From NCBI RefSeq assembly GCF_000429725.1, contig NZ_AUCK01000001.1, positions 62,001 to 126,000 of the forward strand: a stretch of 64,000 nucleotides of DNA, written 5' to 3'. Below are positions 36,068 to 44,377 of the stretch, piece after piece. Every line of letters starts with the position of its first letter. Position 1 is the stretch's first letter. The position numbers and the translations under genes were made by a program. The stretch is from Alkalicoccus chagannorensis DSM 18086 (GTDB lineage Bacteria; Bacillota; Bacilli; Bacillales; Salisediminibacteriaceae). The notes under the pieces were generated by a model. That model had not been told where the DNA came from, did no database searches, and worked only from the letters and a program-made list of their open reading frames with translations.

Positions 36068-37078
36068 ATGGCAAAAAAGAAAGAGCTCACAGGAAAGCAG
36101 AAAGCTGCGATTCTTCTGATCTCCCTTGGTCCGGACGTATCCGCCCAGGTATACAGACATTTATCGGAGGAAGAGATTGAAAAGCTCACCCTCGAAATCG
36201 CCGGTGTCAGAAAAGTGGACCAGGATCAGAAGGAAGAAGTACTTGACCAGTTCCATCAAATGGCCATCGCGCAGGATTATATCACCCAGGGTGGTATCGG
36301 CTACGCGAAAGATGTTCTGGAAAAAGCACTCGGCGGGGATGAGGCCTCCTCAATAATCAACCGCTTAACTTCCACCCTGCAGGTAAGGCCGTTTGATTTT
36401 GCCCGTAAGACGGACTCCATGCAGATCTTCAATTTCATTCAGAACGAACATCCGCAGACGATCGCGCTGGTGCTGTCTTATCTCGAGAGTGAGCAGTCCG
36501 GACAGATTTTGTCCGCCCTGCCACAGGAACTCCAGGCGGATATTGCCAAACGGATTGCCGTCATGGACAGCACCTCCCCGGAAATTATTCACGAAGTTGA
36601 AAGCGTGCTGGAGCGGAAGCTGTCTTCAGCAGTGACGCAGGACTTCACCGAAACGGGTGGGATCGAAGCGGTTGTGGAAGTCCTCAACAGCGTCGACCGG
36701 AGTACAGAGCGGACCATCCTGGATGCGCTGGAGATTCAGGATCCCGAACTCGCAGAAGAAATCAAGAAGCGGATGTTTGTCTTTGAAGATATCGTCACAC
36801 TGGATAACCGGTCCATTCAGCGTGTTATCCGCGATGTGGAAAATGCAGACCTGCAGCTGGCACTGAAAGTCGCCAGCGATGAGGTGAAAGAGATCGTCTT
36901 CAACAACATGTCCCAGCGCATGTCAGATACGTTCAAAGAAGAAATGGAATTTATGGGACCGGTACGGCTGCGTGATGTAGAGGAAGCACAGACAAGAATT
37001 GTAGCGATTATCCGACGACTGGAAGAGTCGGGTGAAATCGTCATAGCCCGTGGTGGAGGGGATGATATCATTGTCTAA
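36068..37078 (+). CDS. fliG: Flagellar motor switch protein FliG
   Basis: FliG is the rotor protein that contacts MotA. The 336-residue protein shows the N-terminal domain (KQKAAILLISLGPDVSAQVY), the middle EHPQTIALVLSYLESEQSG with the EHPQ motif, and the C-terminal torque helix FEDIVTLDNRSIQRVIRDVENADLQLALK with its charged residues. Full length. A ribosome binding site AAGGAGGG precedes the ATG. The end overlaps the fliH start. Confidence 0.97.
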   Translation: MAKKKELTGKQKAAILLISLGPDVSAQVYRHLSEEEIEKLTLEIAGVRKVDQDQKEEVLDQFHQMAIAQDYITQGGIGYAKDVLEKALGGDEASSIINRLTSTLQVRPFDFARKTDSMQIFNFIQNEHPQTIALVLSYLESEQSGQILSALPQELQADIAKRIAVMDSTSPEIIHEVESVLERKLSSAVTQDFTETGGIEAVVEVLNSVDRSTERTILDALEIQDPELAEEIKKRMFVFEDIVTLDNRSIQRVIRDVENADLQLALKVASDEVKEIVFNNMSQRMSDTFKEEMEFMGPVRLRDVEEAQTRIVAIIRRLEESGEIVIARGGGDDIIV

Positions 37079-37865
37079 GTTAATCAAATCCCCCTACGTC
37101 CGCGGGGAAGAGGAAAAGAAACTCATCCGCATCAAAACCTTTGCCGAACCGTCGCAGACAGAAGAGACGATGGACGGATCGGATCTCGAGGAGCAGCGCC
37201 CCGGCGCATTCCATGACGACGAGCTGGAACGTCTTCAAGTCGAAGAGCAGGAGCTTCAGAAAAAAGAAGCCGAGCTGGTGAACTGGCAGGAGCAGCTGGA
37301 ACAGGAACGCAGCGCCATGAAAGAAGCGGGGGAACGAGAAGCGGAAGAACGCTTCCGGCAGGCTGCGGAGCAGGGATTTGAAGAAGGGTTTCAGCAGGGA
37401 GTGCAGGAAGCACAGCAGCAGGTGGACAGCTATCTCAAAAAGGCAACCGATATCGTCGATGCTTCGAGAACGGACTATTACGAAAAAATCAGCCAGGCAG
37501 AAGAAGAGATGCTGGAACTTGCTGTAGCTGTTGCGGAACGTATTATTGGTGAGCGGCTTCAGCAGGATAACAGCTGGCTCTCCTTCGTACGTCAGGCAGT
37601 CACAGAAGTCCGGGACCAGTCCCGCATCCACATTTTTGTCCATCCATTCTGGTATGAAGAAACATTAAAACATCAGGATGAACTGAAAGAGGCGGCCGTC
37701 CAGGCGGAAGAACTGGTCATTTATCCGGACGGGAGCCTCCAGGAGAACGGGTGCATCATCGATACTCCCTTCGGCAAATTGGAAGCCTCCTTGGATACGC
37801 AGCTGCTTGAATTGAAGCGGCTGCTTTCTGCAAAGCTGAAAGCGGGTGAGGGGAATGAAGCTTAA
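37071..37865 (+). CDS. fliH: Flagellar assembly protein FliH
   Basis: FliH is the stator-like regulator of the FliI export ATPase. The 264-residue protein is acidic and helical: long coiled coil with many Glu/Gln (about 50-130, including AEQGFEEGFQQGVQEAQQQ, the Gly-rich family motif) and the conserved C-terminal VAERIIGERLQQD...VHPFWYEE region. I chose TTG at 37071, 9 bases after GGAGGGGA; ATG at 37062 is too close to that site. The gene overlaps fliG by 8 bases and fliI by 11. Confidence 0.9.
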   Translation: MSKLIKSPYVRGEEEKKLIRIKTFAEPSQTEETMDGSDLEEQRPGAFHDDELERLQVEEQELQKKEAELVNWQEQLEQERSAMKEAGEREAEERFRQAAEQGFEEGFQQGVQEAQQQVDSYLKKATDIVDASRTDYYEKISQAEEEMLELAVAVAERIIGERLQQDNSWLSFVRQAVTEVRDQSRIHIFVHPFWYEETLKHQDELKEAAVQAEELVIYPDGSLQENGCIIDTPFGKLEASLDTQLLELKRLLSAKLKAGEGNEA

Positions 37866-39165
37866 AGAACTGAAGGAATCACTGCATGAACTGAAACCGT
37901 ATAAGCAGTACGGAAAAGTGACAAGAGTGATCGGGCTCATGATTGAGTCGGAAGGACCGCAGGCATCGATTGGAGATATGTGTTCGATCCTGGTACGTGG
38001 GAGAGAGGATATTCTTGCGGAGGTCATCGGTTTCCGGGAACAGCAGGTATTGCTGATGCCGTATGACAGAATTGACAGTATTGCCCCGGGAAGTCTGGTC
38101 GAAACCTGGAACAAGCCGCTGGAAGTTTCCGTCGGACACAGCCTGATCGGCTCCGTCATCGACGGCCTCGGCAGGCCGATGGAAGAACACGGAGCTGCCG
38201 GCCTGAAGAAATACTCCACCGATAATGATCCGCCTAATCCGATGACGAGACCGCGGATCATGGAGCCGTTAAGTCTCGGCGTCCGCGCCGTGGATACGAT
38301 GCTCACGCTCGGCAAAGGGCAGCGTGTCGGCATCTTCGCCGGAAGCGGCGTCGGGAAAAGTACCCTTATGGCTATGACCGCGAAAAATTCGGATGCCGAC
38401 ATTAATGTTATCGCATTGATCGGAGAGCGCGGGCGCGAAGTTCGTGACTTTATCGAAAGGGATCTCGGTCCGGAAGGCAGGAAAAACTCCATCGTTGTTG
38501 TGGCCACGTCGGATAAACCGGCATTGATGCGGATCAAAGGAGCGCTTACAGCAACGGCAGTGGCGGAATATTTCCGCTCGCAGGGAATGAATGTAAACCT
38601 GATGATGGACTCCGTGACTCGGGTTGCTATGGCTCAGCGTGAAGTAGGACTCGCCGCAGGAGAACCGCCGACTACGAAAGGGTACACACCCTCGGTTTTT
38701 GCCCTGCTCCCCCGTCTGCTGGAACGTTCCGGCATGAGCGAAAACGGGTCGATGACAGCGTTCTACACCGTGCTTGTCGATGGTGACGACATGAATGAAC
38801 CGATTGCAGACACAGTGCGGGGAATTCTCGACGGTCACCTTGTACTCGACCGGAAACTAGCGAATAAAGGCCATTTTCCGGCTGTTAATGTTCTCCAGAG
38901 CGTCAGCCGGGTCATGAATGAGATTGCCGGTGAGGATCACAAGCAGACCGCGGAACGGCTGCGGAGGCTGATATCTGTCTACGAATCCCAGGAAGACCTG
39001 ATCAATATTGGCGCTTATAAAAAAGGCGCTAGTGCTGAGGTGGATGAGGCAGTCAAACTGTACCCGAAAATCATGGCCTTCCTGCAGCAGCAGACAGAGG
39101 AAAGTCCGCGTCTGGAAGAAAGCGTCGAAGCCATGCTCGTCCAATTCGGAGGAGGTTCGTCATGA
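37855..39165 (+). CDS. fliI: Flagellum-specific ATPase FliI
   Basis: The export ATPase energising flagellar type III secretion. The 436-residue F1-beta-like protein has Walker A GIFAGSGVGKST near residue 161, Walker B LMMDSVTRVAMAQRE, and the AAGEPPTTKGYTPSVFALLPRLLER motif. The ATG at 37855 is chosen by similarity of MKLKELKESL...YGKVTRVIGLMIES to family N-termini, although GAGGGGA lies unusually close; a GTG at 37846 is the alternative. Both overlap fliH. Confidence 0.96.
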   Translation: MKLKELKESLHELKPYKQYGKVTRVIGLMIESEGPQASIGDMCSILVRGREDILAEVIGFREQQVLLMPYDRIDSIAPGSLVETWNKPLEVSVGHSLIGSVIDGLGRPMEEHGAAGLKKYSTDNDPPNPMTRPRIMEPLSLGVRAVDTMLTLGKGQRVGIFAGSGVGKSTLMAMTAKNSDADINVIALIGERGREVRDFIERDLGPEGRKNSIVVVATSDKPALMRIKGALTATAVAEYFRSQGMNVNLMMDSVTRVAMAQREVGLAAGEPPTTKGYTPSVFALLPRLLERSGMSENGSMTAFYTVLVDGDDMNEPIADTVRGILDGHLVLDRKLANKGHFPAVNVLQSVSRVMNEIAGEDHKQTAERLRRLISVYESQEDLINIGAYKKGASAEVDEAVKLYPKIMAFLQQQTEESPRLEESVEAMLVQFGGGSS

Positions 39166-39599
39166 GCACCCCTTTCAGTCTTCAAAAAATTCTCGACGTG
39201 AAAGAACATGAAAAGTATCTTGCCGAGACGGCTTATGCAGATTCCCTTGAAACATTTGAGGCTAAAGCAACCGAGCTTTACGAACAGCTGAAACGTAAGG
39301 AAGAACTGGAACAGAGAAACAGAGAGCAGATCCAGGCTGGTACGGCAATCATGCAGATCCAGCAGACTGAAAAAACGCTGGCCTTTCTGGAAAAGCAGAT
39401 CGAACAGCTTGAACTGCAGACGAAGCGCGCCCGCCGTGATATGACCGACAAAGAGCGCTTTCTGCAGATGAAGTCGATTGATGTGAAAAAGTACGAGCGG
39501 ATGAAAGAGCTCGAAGCTGAAAAGACAGCGGATCAGGAGAAAAAAGATGAACTTCACTTTCTGGATGACATTTCGTTACAGCAGTTTGTCCGAAAGTAA
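39162..39599 (+). CDS. fliJ: Flagellar export chaperone FliJ
   Basis: FliJ stimulates FliI and escorts export chaperones, like a gamma subunit. The 145-residue protein is almost wholly coiled coil, from PFSLQKILDVKEHEKYLAE to MKELEAEKTADQEKKDELHFLDDI, as expected. The start overlaps the fliI stop by 4 bases with GGAGGAGG ahead. Confidence 0.93.
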   Translation: MSTPFSLQKILDVKEHEKYLAETAYADSLETFEAKATELYEQLKRKEELEQRNREQIQAGTAIMQIQQTEKTLAFLEKQIEQLELQTKRARRDMTDKERFLQMKSIDVKKYERMKELEAEKTADQEKKDELHFLDDISLQQFVRK

Positions 39600-39613
39600 A
39601 AATGGGTGAGGAA

Positions 39614-40195
39614 ATGGCTAAGCAGCAGAACAATAGTAAAAAAAATACGGAAAAAAAGCAGAGCAGAGTGCTCGTGTTCTTGATGGTTGTGATCGTTCCT
39701 GTTCTGTTTGCGCTCGTTCTTGCTGTCGTTATGCTCTATTATCTCGGATTCAACGTAGGCGATACAGCGCGGGACATGCTGCAGTCGCTGCCATTTGTAG
39801 AATCCGACGAAGATGAAGAGATTCCGGAAGAGGAATACGTGGCCAGGCTGGAGCACGAAAACGAATCGTTCGAACAACGGATAGCTGAGCTGGAAACGGC
39901 TCTTGCCGACACGGAAGAAGAACTGGAAGAGGCACAGGAAGAGCTGTTTGCGCTCCAGAATGACGAACTCGATGAGGAAGAAGATGCTGAACAAGCGACT
40001 GCTGACTTTGATGACGTCGTCAGAACCCTGCAGGAAATGACTGCGTCCAGTGCCGCGGAGATCATTGAGGAGCTTCCCGAAGCGCAGGCGGTGCTCTACT
40101 TGAGAGCGATGAACGTGAACGCACGGGCGGAGATTATCTCGAGGATTGAGCCGGACCTTGCCGCATCCATACTGAACCAAATATCCGATGATTAA
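39614..40195 (+). CDS. ylxF: YlxF/MotE family flagellar protein
   Basis: A 193-residue membrane-anchored protein. After a basic N-terminus there is one membrane segment (about residues 19-42), then an acidic coiled coil (about 62-115) and a C-terminal MotE-like domain with LQEMTASSAAEIIEELPEAQAVLYLRAMNVNARAEIIS. MotE proteins assist motor or stator function in some bacteria; in bacilli YlxF is not well defined. The ATG at 39614 lies 4 bases after GGTGA; an ATG at 39602 has a poorer site. Lies between fliJ and fliK. Confidence 0.82.
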   Translation: MAKQQNNSKKNTEKKQSRVLVFLMVVIVPVLFALVLAVVMLYYLGFNVGDTARDMLQSLPFVESDEDEEIPEEEYVARLEHENESFEQRIAELETALADTEEELEEAQEELFALQNDELDEEEDAEQATADFDDVVRTLQEMTASSAAEIIEELPEAQAVLYLRAMNVNARAEIISRIEPDLAASILNQISDD

Positions 40196-40225
40196 GAAAT
40201 ACAATACTGAAAGGAGGTGAAAAAG

Positions 40226-41659
40226 ATGAATGTATTTCATGCATTGAACACTCAAATAAACGATAGCAGTCACCACGTAAAAAAGGACGGCATGCCGGAA
40301 CCTGAGGGAGCAAAATTTGAAGGGCTTCTGGCCGGTATACTTGGAGGACATCAAGAACTGGACAGGGAAGCTGCTGATGAAGAGCAGAATATGAAGAAAC
40401 TGCTTGAAAAACTGAACGATGAAACAGATGGAATTTTTATAAAACTGATAAGTGAGCTGGAGAAACTTCTAGAGGAACATCACGATTTAGTATCAGAAAA
40501 TATGTTTCTTCAGCCAGAAGAGGAAGAATATATACTCTCTTTGTTAGAAACGTTGGATTCAGACCTCCAGCAAAAAGTGAAGGTGATGTTTGAGCAGGAT
40601 CGCTCCTTGTACAGCCTGACGGAAGAAGCATCGGAAGAGCAAAGTTCCGTTGCTGCGGCTGCATCTATACTTCAACTGATGGCGTCTACGGAAAACGGCG
40701 TAGAAGACGTCCTTAAAGAGGCATACGACTCTGTTCTTCCAGAACTAAAAGAATTAATGAGTAGCGGGGAATTAGAAAGTCTTTCTTTAATCATGGACCT
40801 TCCTCAGCCTCAAGATCTAGAGGAGAAGCAGGAATCGGAAGTGATGCTTCAGTTTATCGGTGCAGTCCATGGGGGAGTGCCTAAAAATGAAAGTGGAATT
40901 TTTCAGGCTGTAAAGGAATTAAACCCATCCTTTGCACAAGGAGGGCAGCTTCCAGGAGGAGCGTCTTCTGAAAACCAGCTGCATAGTACACTTCGTCAAA
41001 TGATTCGCTCAGCAGTGAGTTCTGATGAGAGACTACAACAGCTTCAGTCAGCACTGAAGTCTTCCGAAGGGAGATCGTCCGGAAAAGGCTGGATGATGCC
41101 TACGTTAGGAGCAGAGCAGACCGCAAGAGAAATGCCGGTACAGCAGCCACAGCTGTCTCTGCACATGCAGCAGTCTCTTCAGTCGATGGGCACAGGCGGC
41201 CAGCAGCCGGAAGCGGCGAGACCAGCGCAGGAGCAGTTTATCCGTCAGTTTGAGCAGATGCTTTCCAGATCCTCGCTTCAACAACTTTCAAATGGAACAC
41301 AGCAGCTCAGTGTGCGCCTGACCCCGGAGAATCTCGGCAGGCTGGATATTACCCTGCAGCAGGTCAATGGCGTGATGACGGCGAGGCTGATGGCGACGAC
41401 ACAGATGACAAGGGAGCTCCTTGAAAGTCAGCTTCATCAGTTGAAGCAGGCATTCCAGGGACAGAATCTGCAGGTGGAGCGAATTGAGATTACACAGCAG
41501 CAGACCCAGCTCTGGAAAGATCAGCAGGAAGAAAACCGTCGTCAGCAGGAGCAGCAGAATCAAGCAGAACCTGAGGCGGATCAAGAGTTGGAGGAAGAAC
41601 TGGATTTCACCGACTTCCTGGATGAACTCCTTGAAGAATCTTTCTCTGAAGAAGTATAG
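40226..41659 (+). CDS. fliK: Flagellar hook-length control protein FliK
   Basis: FliK measures the hook and switches the export gate from hook to filament substrates via FlhB. The 477-residue protein has a variable N-terminal part, a Gln-rich middle, and the conserved C-terminal Flg_hook domain: QQLSVRLTPENLGRLDITLQQVNGVMTARLMATTQMTRELLESQLHQLKQAF (about residues 354-410), then an acidic tail. The ATG at 40226 follows AAGGAGGTGA by 5 bases. The first 900 bases use more A and T-rich codons than the neighbours. Contrast with YlqG, a second FliK-like protein in this window. Confidence 0.93.
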   Translation: MNVFHALNTQINDSSHHVKKDGMPEPEGAKFEGLLAGILGGHQELDREAADEEQNMKKLLEKLNDETDGIFIKLISELEKLLEEHHDLVSENMFLQPEEEEYILSLLETLDSDLQQKVKVMFEQDRSLYSLTEEASEEQSSVAAAASILQLMASTENGVEDVLKEAYDSVLPELKELMSSGELESLSLIMDLPQPQDLEEKQESEVMLQFIGAVHGGVPKNESGIFQAVKELNPSFAQGGQLPGGASSENQLHSTLRQMIRSAVSSDERLQQLQSALKSSEGRSSGKGWMMPTLGAEQTAREMPVQQPQLSLHMQQSLQSMGTGGQQPEAARPAQEQFIRQFEQMLSRSSLQQLSNGTQQLSVRLTPENLGRLDITLQQVNGVMTARLMATTQMTRELLESQLHQLKQAFQGQNLQVERIEITQQQTQLWKDQQEENRRQQEQQNQAEPEADQELEEELDFTDFLDELLEESFSEEV

Positions 41660-41673
41660 AAAGGAGCAGTTAT

Positions 41674-42177
41674 ATGCCGATGGGAATGGATGGCCTGGCA
41701 GCAGGTGCTACCACAGCACAAGGACCGGGTAGACAGTCAGCACTGAATACAGAGCAGCCGACGTACTATGAAGATTACGTAGAACAGCAGAAAAATCAGG
41801 AACCGGTGCAGGATATGGACAGGGATGCTTTTCTGAAGATCCTGCTGACCCAGCTGCAGAATCAGGACCCGATGGATCCGATGGATGACAAGGAATTTGT
41901 CGCGCAGATGGCGCAGTTTTCTTCACTCGAACAGATGACGCAGCTGAACCAGACGATGACCGACATATTCGAGAAGCAGGAGCAGAACAGCTTCGTCTCC
42001 CACAGCGATTTGATCGGGAAACAGGTGGAATACAACGTAGAAGGAGAGGAAGGTTCCGAACAGATCAAAGAAGGGCTGGTTGAATCCGTGTCGTTTCAGA
42101 ATGGCAAAGCTCACCTTGTGATCGATGGAGAAAAAGTGAATACAGATAAGCTTGTCAGCGTTAGAAATGCAGAATAG
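41674..42177 (+). CDS. flgD: Flagellar hook capping protein FlgD
   Basis: The scaffold that caps the growing hook. The 167-residue protein has the family motif DAFLKILLTQLQNQDPMDPMDDKEFVAQMAQFSSLEQM (about residues 50-88) and a C-terminal beta part with GKQVEYNVEGEEG. Only the N-terminal conserved part and a short tudor-like tail are present, as in B. subtilis. AAGGAGC precedes the ATG. Confidence 0.95.
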   Translation: MPMGMDGLAAGATTAQGPGRQSALNTEQPTYYEDYVEQQKNQEPVQDMDRDAFLKILLTQLQNQDPMDPMDDKEFVAQMAQFSSLEQMTQLNQTMTDIFEKQEQNSFVSHSDLIGKQVEYNVEGEEGSEQIKEGLVESVSFQNGKAHLVIDGEKVNTDKLVSVRNAE

Positions 42178-42189
42178 AGGAGGAGGATC

Positions 42190-42570
42190 ATGAACAGCGG
42201 AAAAATCATGCCGCATCAGCTGCAGCAGCCGCTTCCCAAACCTCCTGTTCACAAGCCTGTAAAAACGGAGTATAAAGCCGACTTCAGCAGCATGCTTCAG
42301 GATAAACTGAAGGAGCCGCTGTCACTCAGCCGTCATGCGGAAAAAAGAATGGAAGAACGAGGCATCGCTCTCACGCAGGAAACGTGGGATCGTATGGAGG
42401 ATAAGGTACAGGAAGCGAAGGAGAAAGGCGTACAGGACTCTGTCGTTCTGCTTGACAATGCAGCTTTGGTTGTGAGCGCCGAGAACAACAAAGTCATCAC
42501 CGCCATGAACCGGGAAGAAGCAGATGGCCAGCTGTTTACCAACATTGATGGAGCGATTGTACTGACATAA
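42190..42570 (+). CDS. Flagellar operon protein of unknown function (TIGR02530-like)
   Basis: A 126-residue protein that matches the family found next to flgD and flgE in many Bacillota. Its core, LSLSRHAEKRMEERGIALTQETWDRMEDKVQEAKEKG then SVVLLDNAALVVSAENNKVITAMNR, is typical, and the N-terminus is rich in Pro and Gln. Ribosome binding site GAGGAGGA. It lies 13 bases after flgD and 81 before flgE. B. subtilis lacks an obvious equivalent at this place as far as I recall. A role in hook assembly is inferred from position only. Confidence 0.85.
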   Translation: MNSGKIMPHQLQQPLPKPPVHKPVKTEYKADFSSMLQDKLKEPLSLSRHAEKRMEERGIALTQETWDRMEDKVQEAKEKGVQDSVVLLDNAALVVSAENNKVITAMNREEADGQLFTNIDGAIVLT

Positions 42571-42650
42571 ATGCGGCCGGACCGAAAGGAAGCCGCCGGA
42601 CTGCGGAATGATCGAAGCAGTCCTACTAAAATCAAAGGAGCACGATAATT

Positions 42651-43586
42651 ATGCTACGTTCACTATACTCAGGAATCGGTGGAATGAACAACTTCCAGAA
42701 CAAACTGGATGTCATCGGGAACAACATCTCCAACGTTAACACGCAGGGGTTTAAAAAAGGGCGAGTCACGTTCAATGACCTCGTAAGTCAACAGATGCAG
42801 GGGGCCGGTACACCGCAGGAAGGCGGACGCGGCGGAACGAACCCACAGCAGATCGGACTTGGTGGAAGCATGGCTACCATTGACACCATCGATACCCAAG
42901 GGTCGCTGCAGTCGACCGGACGGGATCTGGACATGGCGATTTCCGGTGATGGGTTCTTTGTTGTAGAAGATGGTGATGAAGCTTTATATACACGTGCGGG
43001 GAACTTTTATCTTGATTCTGAAGGCAGGCTCGTTAACGGAGATGGGTTGAGTATTCAAGGATTTTTGAATGCCGAAGGAGATGTTGCAACTGAGGCTGCC
43101 GACATAGAAGAAGATGATCCGCTTACCAACTTGTATATTCCTGCAGGGGCGACCGTGGATGATCTAAGAACGGGCGCAGGCATTGACGACTTTCCGGGCA
43201 TTGATATTCCGGCCGATGCGGACGATGATGCAACCCTCGAAAGTTTTAACGTAGCTCCGTCCGGGGAAATTAACGGCGTCTTTTCGAACGGCGAGACGTA
43301 CGTTCTCGGCGTTGTGGCGATGGCGAACTTTCCCAACCCCGGCGGTCTGAACAAAACCGGAGGGAATACATTTGAAGTCTCCGCCAACTCCGGTGCTCCT
43401 CAGATTGGCACCTCGAACACGGGTGGACGAGGGGAACTGGTTGGTTCTGCCCTGGAGATGTCGAACGTAGACCTGTCGGAAGAATTCGCCGAAATGATTG
43501 TATCCCAGCGCGGATTCCAGGCGAATACCCGTTCTATCACAACCGCAGACGAAATTCTGCAGGAACTGATTCAGCTGAAGCGATAA
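42651..43586 (+). CDS. flgE: Flagellar hook protein FlgE (FlgG-like length)
   Basis: The hook structural protein, 311 residues. The N-terminal rod/hook helix MLRSLYSGIGGMNNFQNKLDVIGNNISNVNTQGFKK and C-terminal LEMSNVDLSEEFAEMIVSQRGFQANTRSITTADEILQELIQLKR frame the D1 region LDMAISGDGFFVVEDGDEALYTRAGNF. The middle (about residues 142-205) is a very acidic segment (DIEEDDPLTN..., DDFPGIDIPADADDDA) that extends it beyond the B. subtilis length of 264. Ribosome binding site AAAGGAGC. A strong hairpin follows the stop. Confidence 0.94.
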   Translation: MLRSLYSGIGGMNNFQNKLDVIGNNISNVNTQGFKKGRVTFNDLVSQQMQGAGTPQEGGRGGTNPQQIGLGGSMATIDTIDTQGSLQSTGRDLDMAISGDGFFVVEDGDEALYTRAGNFYLDSEGRLVNGDGLSIQGFLNAEGDVATEAADIEEDDPLTNLYIPAGATVDDLRTGAGIDDFPGIDIPADADDDATLESFNVAPSGEINGVFSNGETYVLGVVAMANFPNPGGLNKTGGNTFEVSANSGAPQIGTSNTGGRGELVGSALEMSNVDLSEEFAEMIVSQRGFQANTRSITTADEILQELIQLKR

Positions 43587-43593
43587 TGATTTT

Positions 43594-43636
43594 GAGAACA
43601 GCCGGGCCGGCTGAACCGGCCCGGATGCCTGTTCTC
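43594..43636 (+). other. Intercistronic hairpin without U-tract (flgE-swrD)
   Basis: GAGAACAG and CCGGGCCGG (43594-43610) pair with CCGGCCCGG (43616-43624) and CTGTTCTC (43629-43636), with a loop of CTGAA and a 4-base bulge ATGC. It is the strongest structure in the flagellar operon. With no T-run it is more likely an RNA stability or processing element than a terminator. Confidence 0.75.
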
Positions 43637-43655
43637 CTACATATGCAGCATTAAA

Positions 43656-43686
43656 GGAGGGGGCCCGTCATTGAACGGGGATCATG
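43656..43686 (+). promoter_or_regulatory. Hairpin-bridged ribosome binding site of swrD
   Basis: GGAGG (43656-43660) is 23 bases from the ATG at 43684, too far for normal initiation. A hairpin CCCGT (43664-43668) with ACGGG (43675-43679) in between would reduce the effective spacing to 7 bases (GGG plus GATC). A competing TTG at 43671 in another frame would encode only 12 residues. Confidence 0.5.
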
Positions 43687-43908
43687 ATTTCATTAACGAG
43701 ATTAGATAAGCAGTCATTTACGCTCAACGCCTTGTTTATAGAACAGATACAGTCGTTTCCGGATACGACGATAACGTTGATCAATGGCAAGAAAATCGTT
43801 GTCACAGAGTCCGAAGAAGAGCTCGCAGCGAAAATCGCCGGTTTTTATCAGTCGATCGGTCTGGTATCGGCCGCTGCTTCTATTACGAAAGAAGAAGGGA
43901 GGGACTGA
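43684..43908 (+). CDS. swrD: SwrD/FlbD family flagellar protein
   Basis: A 74-residue protein. The signature [40 protein letters not shown] is typical of FlbD; in B. subtilis SwrD raises flagellar power and swarming. No membrane segment. The start ATG has only a weak nearby GGGG, and its strong ribosome binding site seems bridged by a hairpin. It ends 3 bases before fliL. Confidence 0.93.
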   Translation: MISLTRLDKQSFTLNALFIEQIQSFPDTTITLINGKKIVVTESEEELAAKIAGFYQSIGLVSAAASITKEEGRD

Positions 43909-43911
43909 ACC

Positions 43912-44343
43912 ATGTTTCAGAATCGATTGGTTAATATCATGCTGATTATTCTTGCTGCACTGACGCTGATCGGTGTGCTCACGTTTGTATTGTTCACTCA
44001 GTTCTTCCAGACGGAAGGTGAAAATGAAGAACCCTCCATTGAAGAAGTGATCGCAAGATCAGTGGAAACAGAAGAGATTACGACAAACCTTCGTTCTAAT
44101 CAGGTCATCCGCGCTTCTTTCGTAATTGAAGCAGACAGCACAGAGGCGGCCGATGAACTGGAGCAGCGAAATTTTCAAGTGGAAAATATCATCATTCGTC
44201 AGCTTGCAGACATGAGCGTGAATGATTTTCAAGGATCTGAAGGGATTCAGACGCTGGAGAACAGTATCGGCAGCGAGCTGAACAACCTGATGCAGGAAGG
44301 TTCTGTTTCGCAGGTTTACATGAGAGAAAAAGTAGTCCAGTAA
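43912..44343 (+). CDS. fliL: Flagellar basal body-associated protein FliL
   Basis: FliL surrounds the stator and supports motor function. The 143-residue protein has one N-terminal membrane segment (about residues 8-30), an acidic linker, and a periplasmic-type domain with TEEITTNLRSNQVIRASFVIEADS and LSNDFQG-like features. The ATG follows GAAGGGAGGG. 35 bases ahead of fliM. Confidence 0.92.
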   Translation: MFQNRLVNIMLIILAALTLIGVLTFVLFTQFFQTEGENEEPSIEEVIARSVETEEITTNLRSNQVIRASFVIEADSTEAADELEQRNFQVENIIIRQLADMSVNDFQGSEGIQTLENSIGSELNNLMQEGSVSQVYMREKVVQ

Positions 44344-44377
44344 CAGCATGATGGAAATGAAAGTGAGGTGAGCTGCA

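Noticed and set aside
43671-43709. TTG mini-frame of 12 codons overlapping the swrD start
   Set aside because: It uses the same strong Shine-Dalgarno at better direct spacing, but nothing in its peptide suggests a leader; noted only as a competitor to the hairpin-bridged start.
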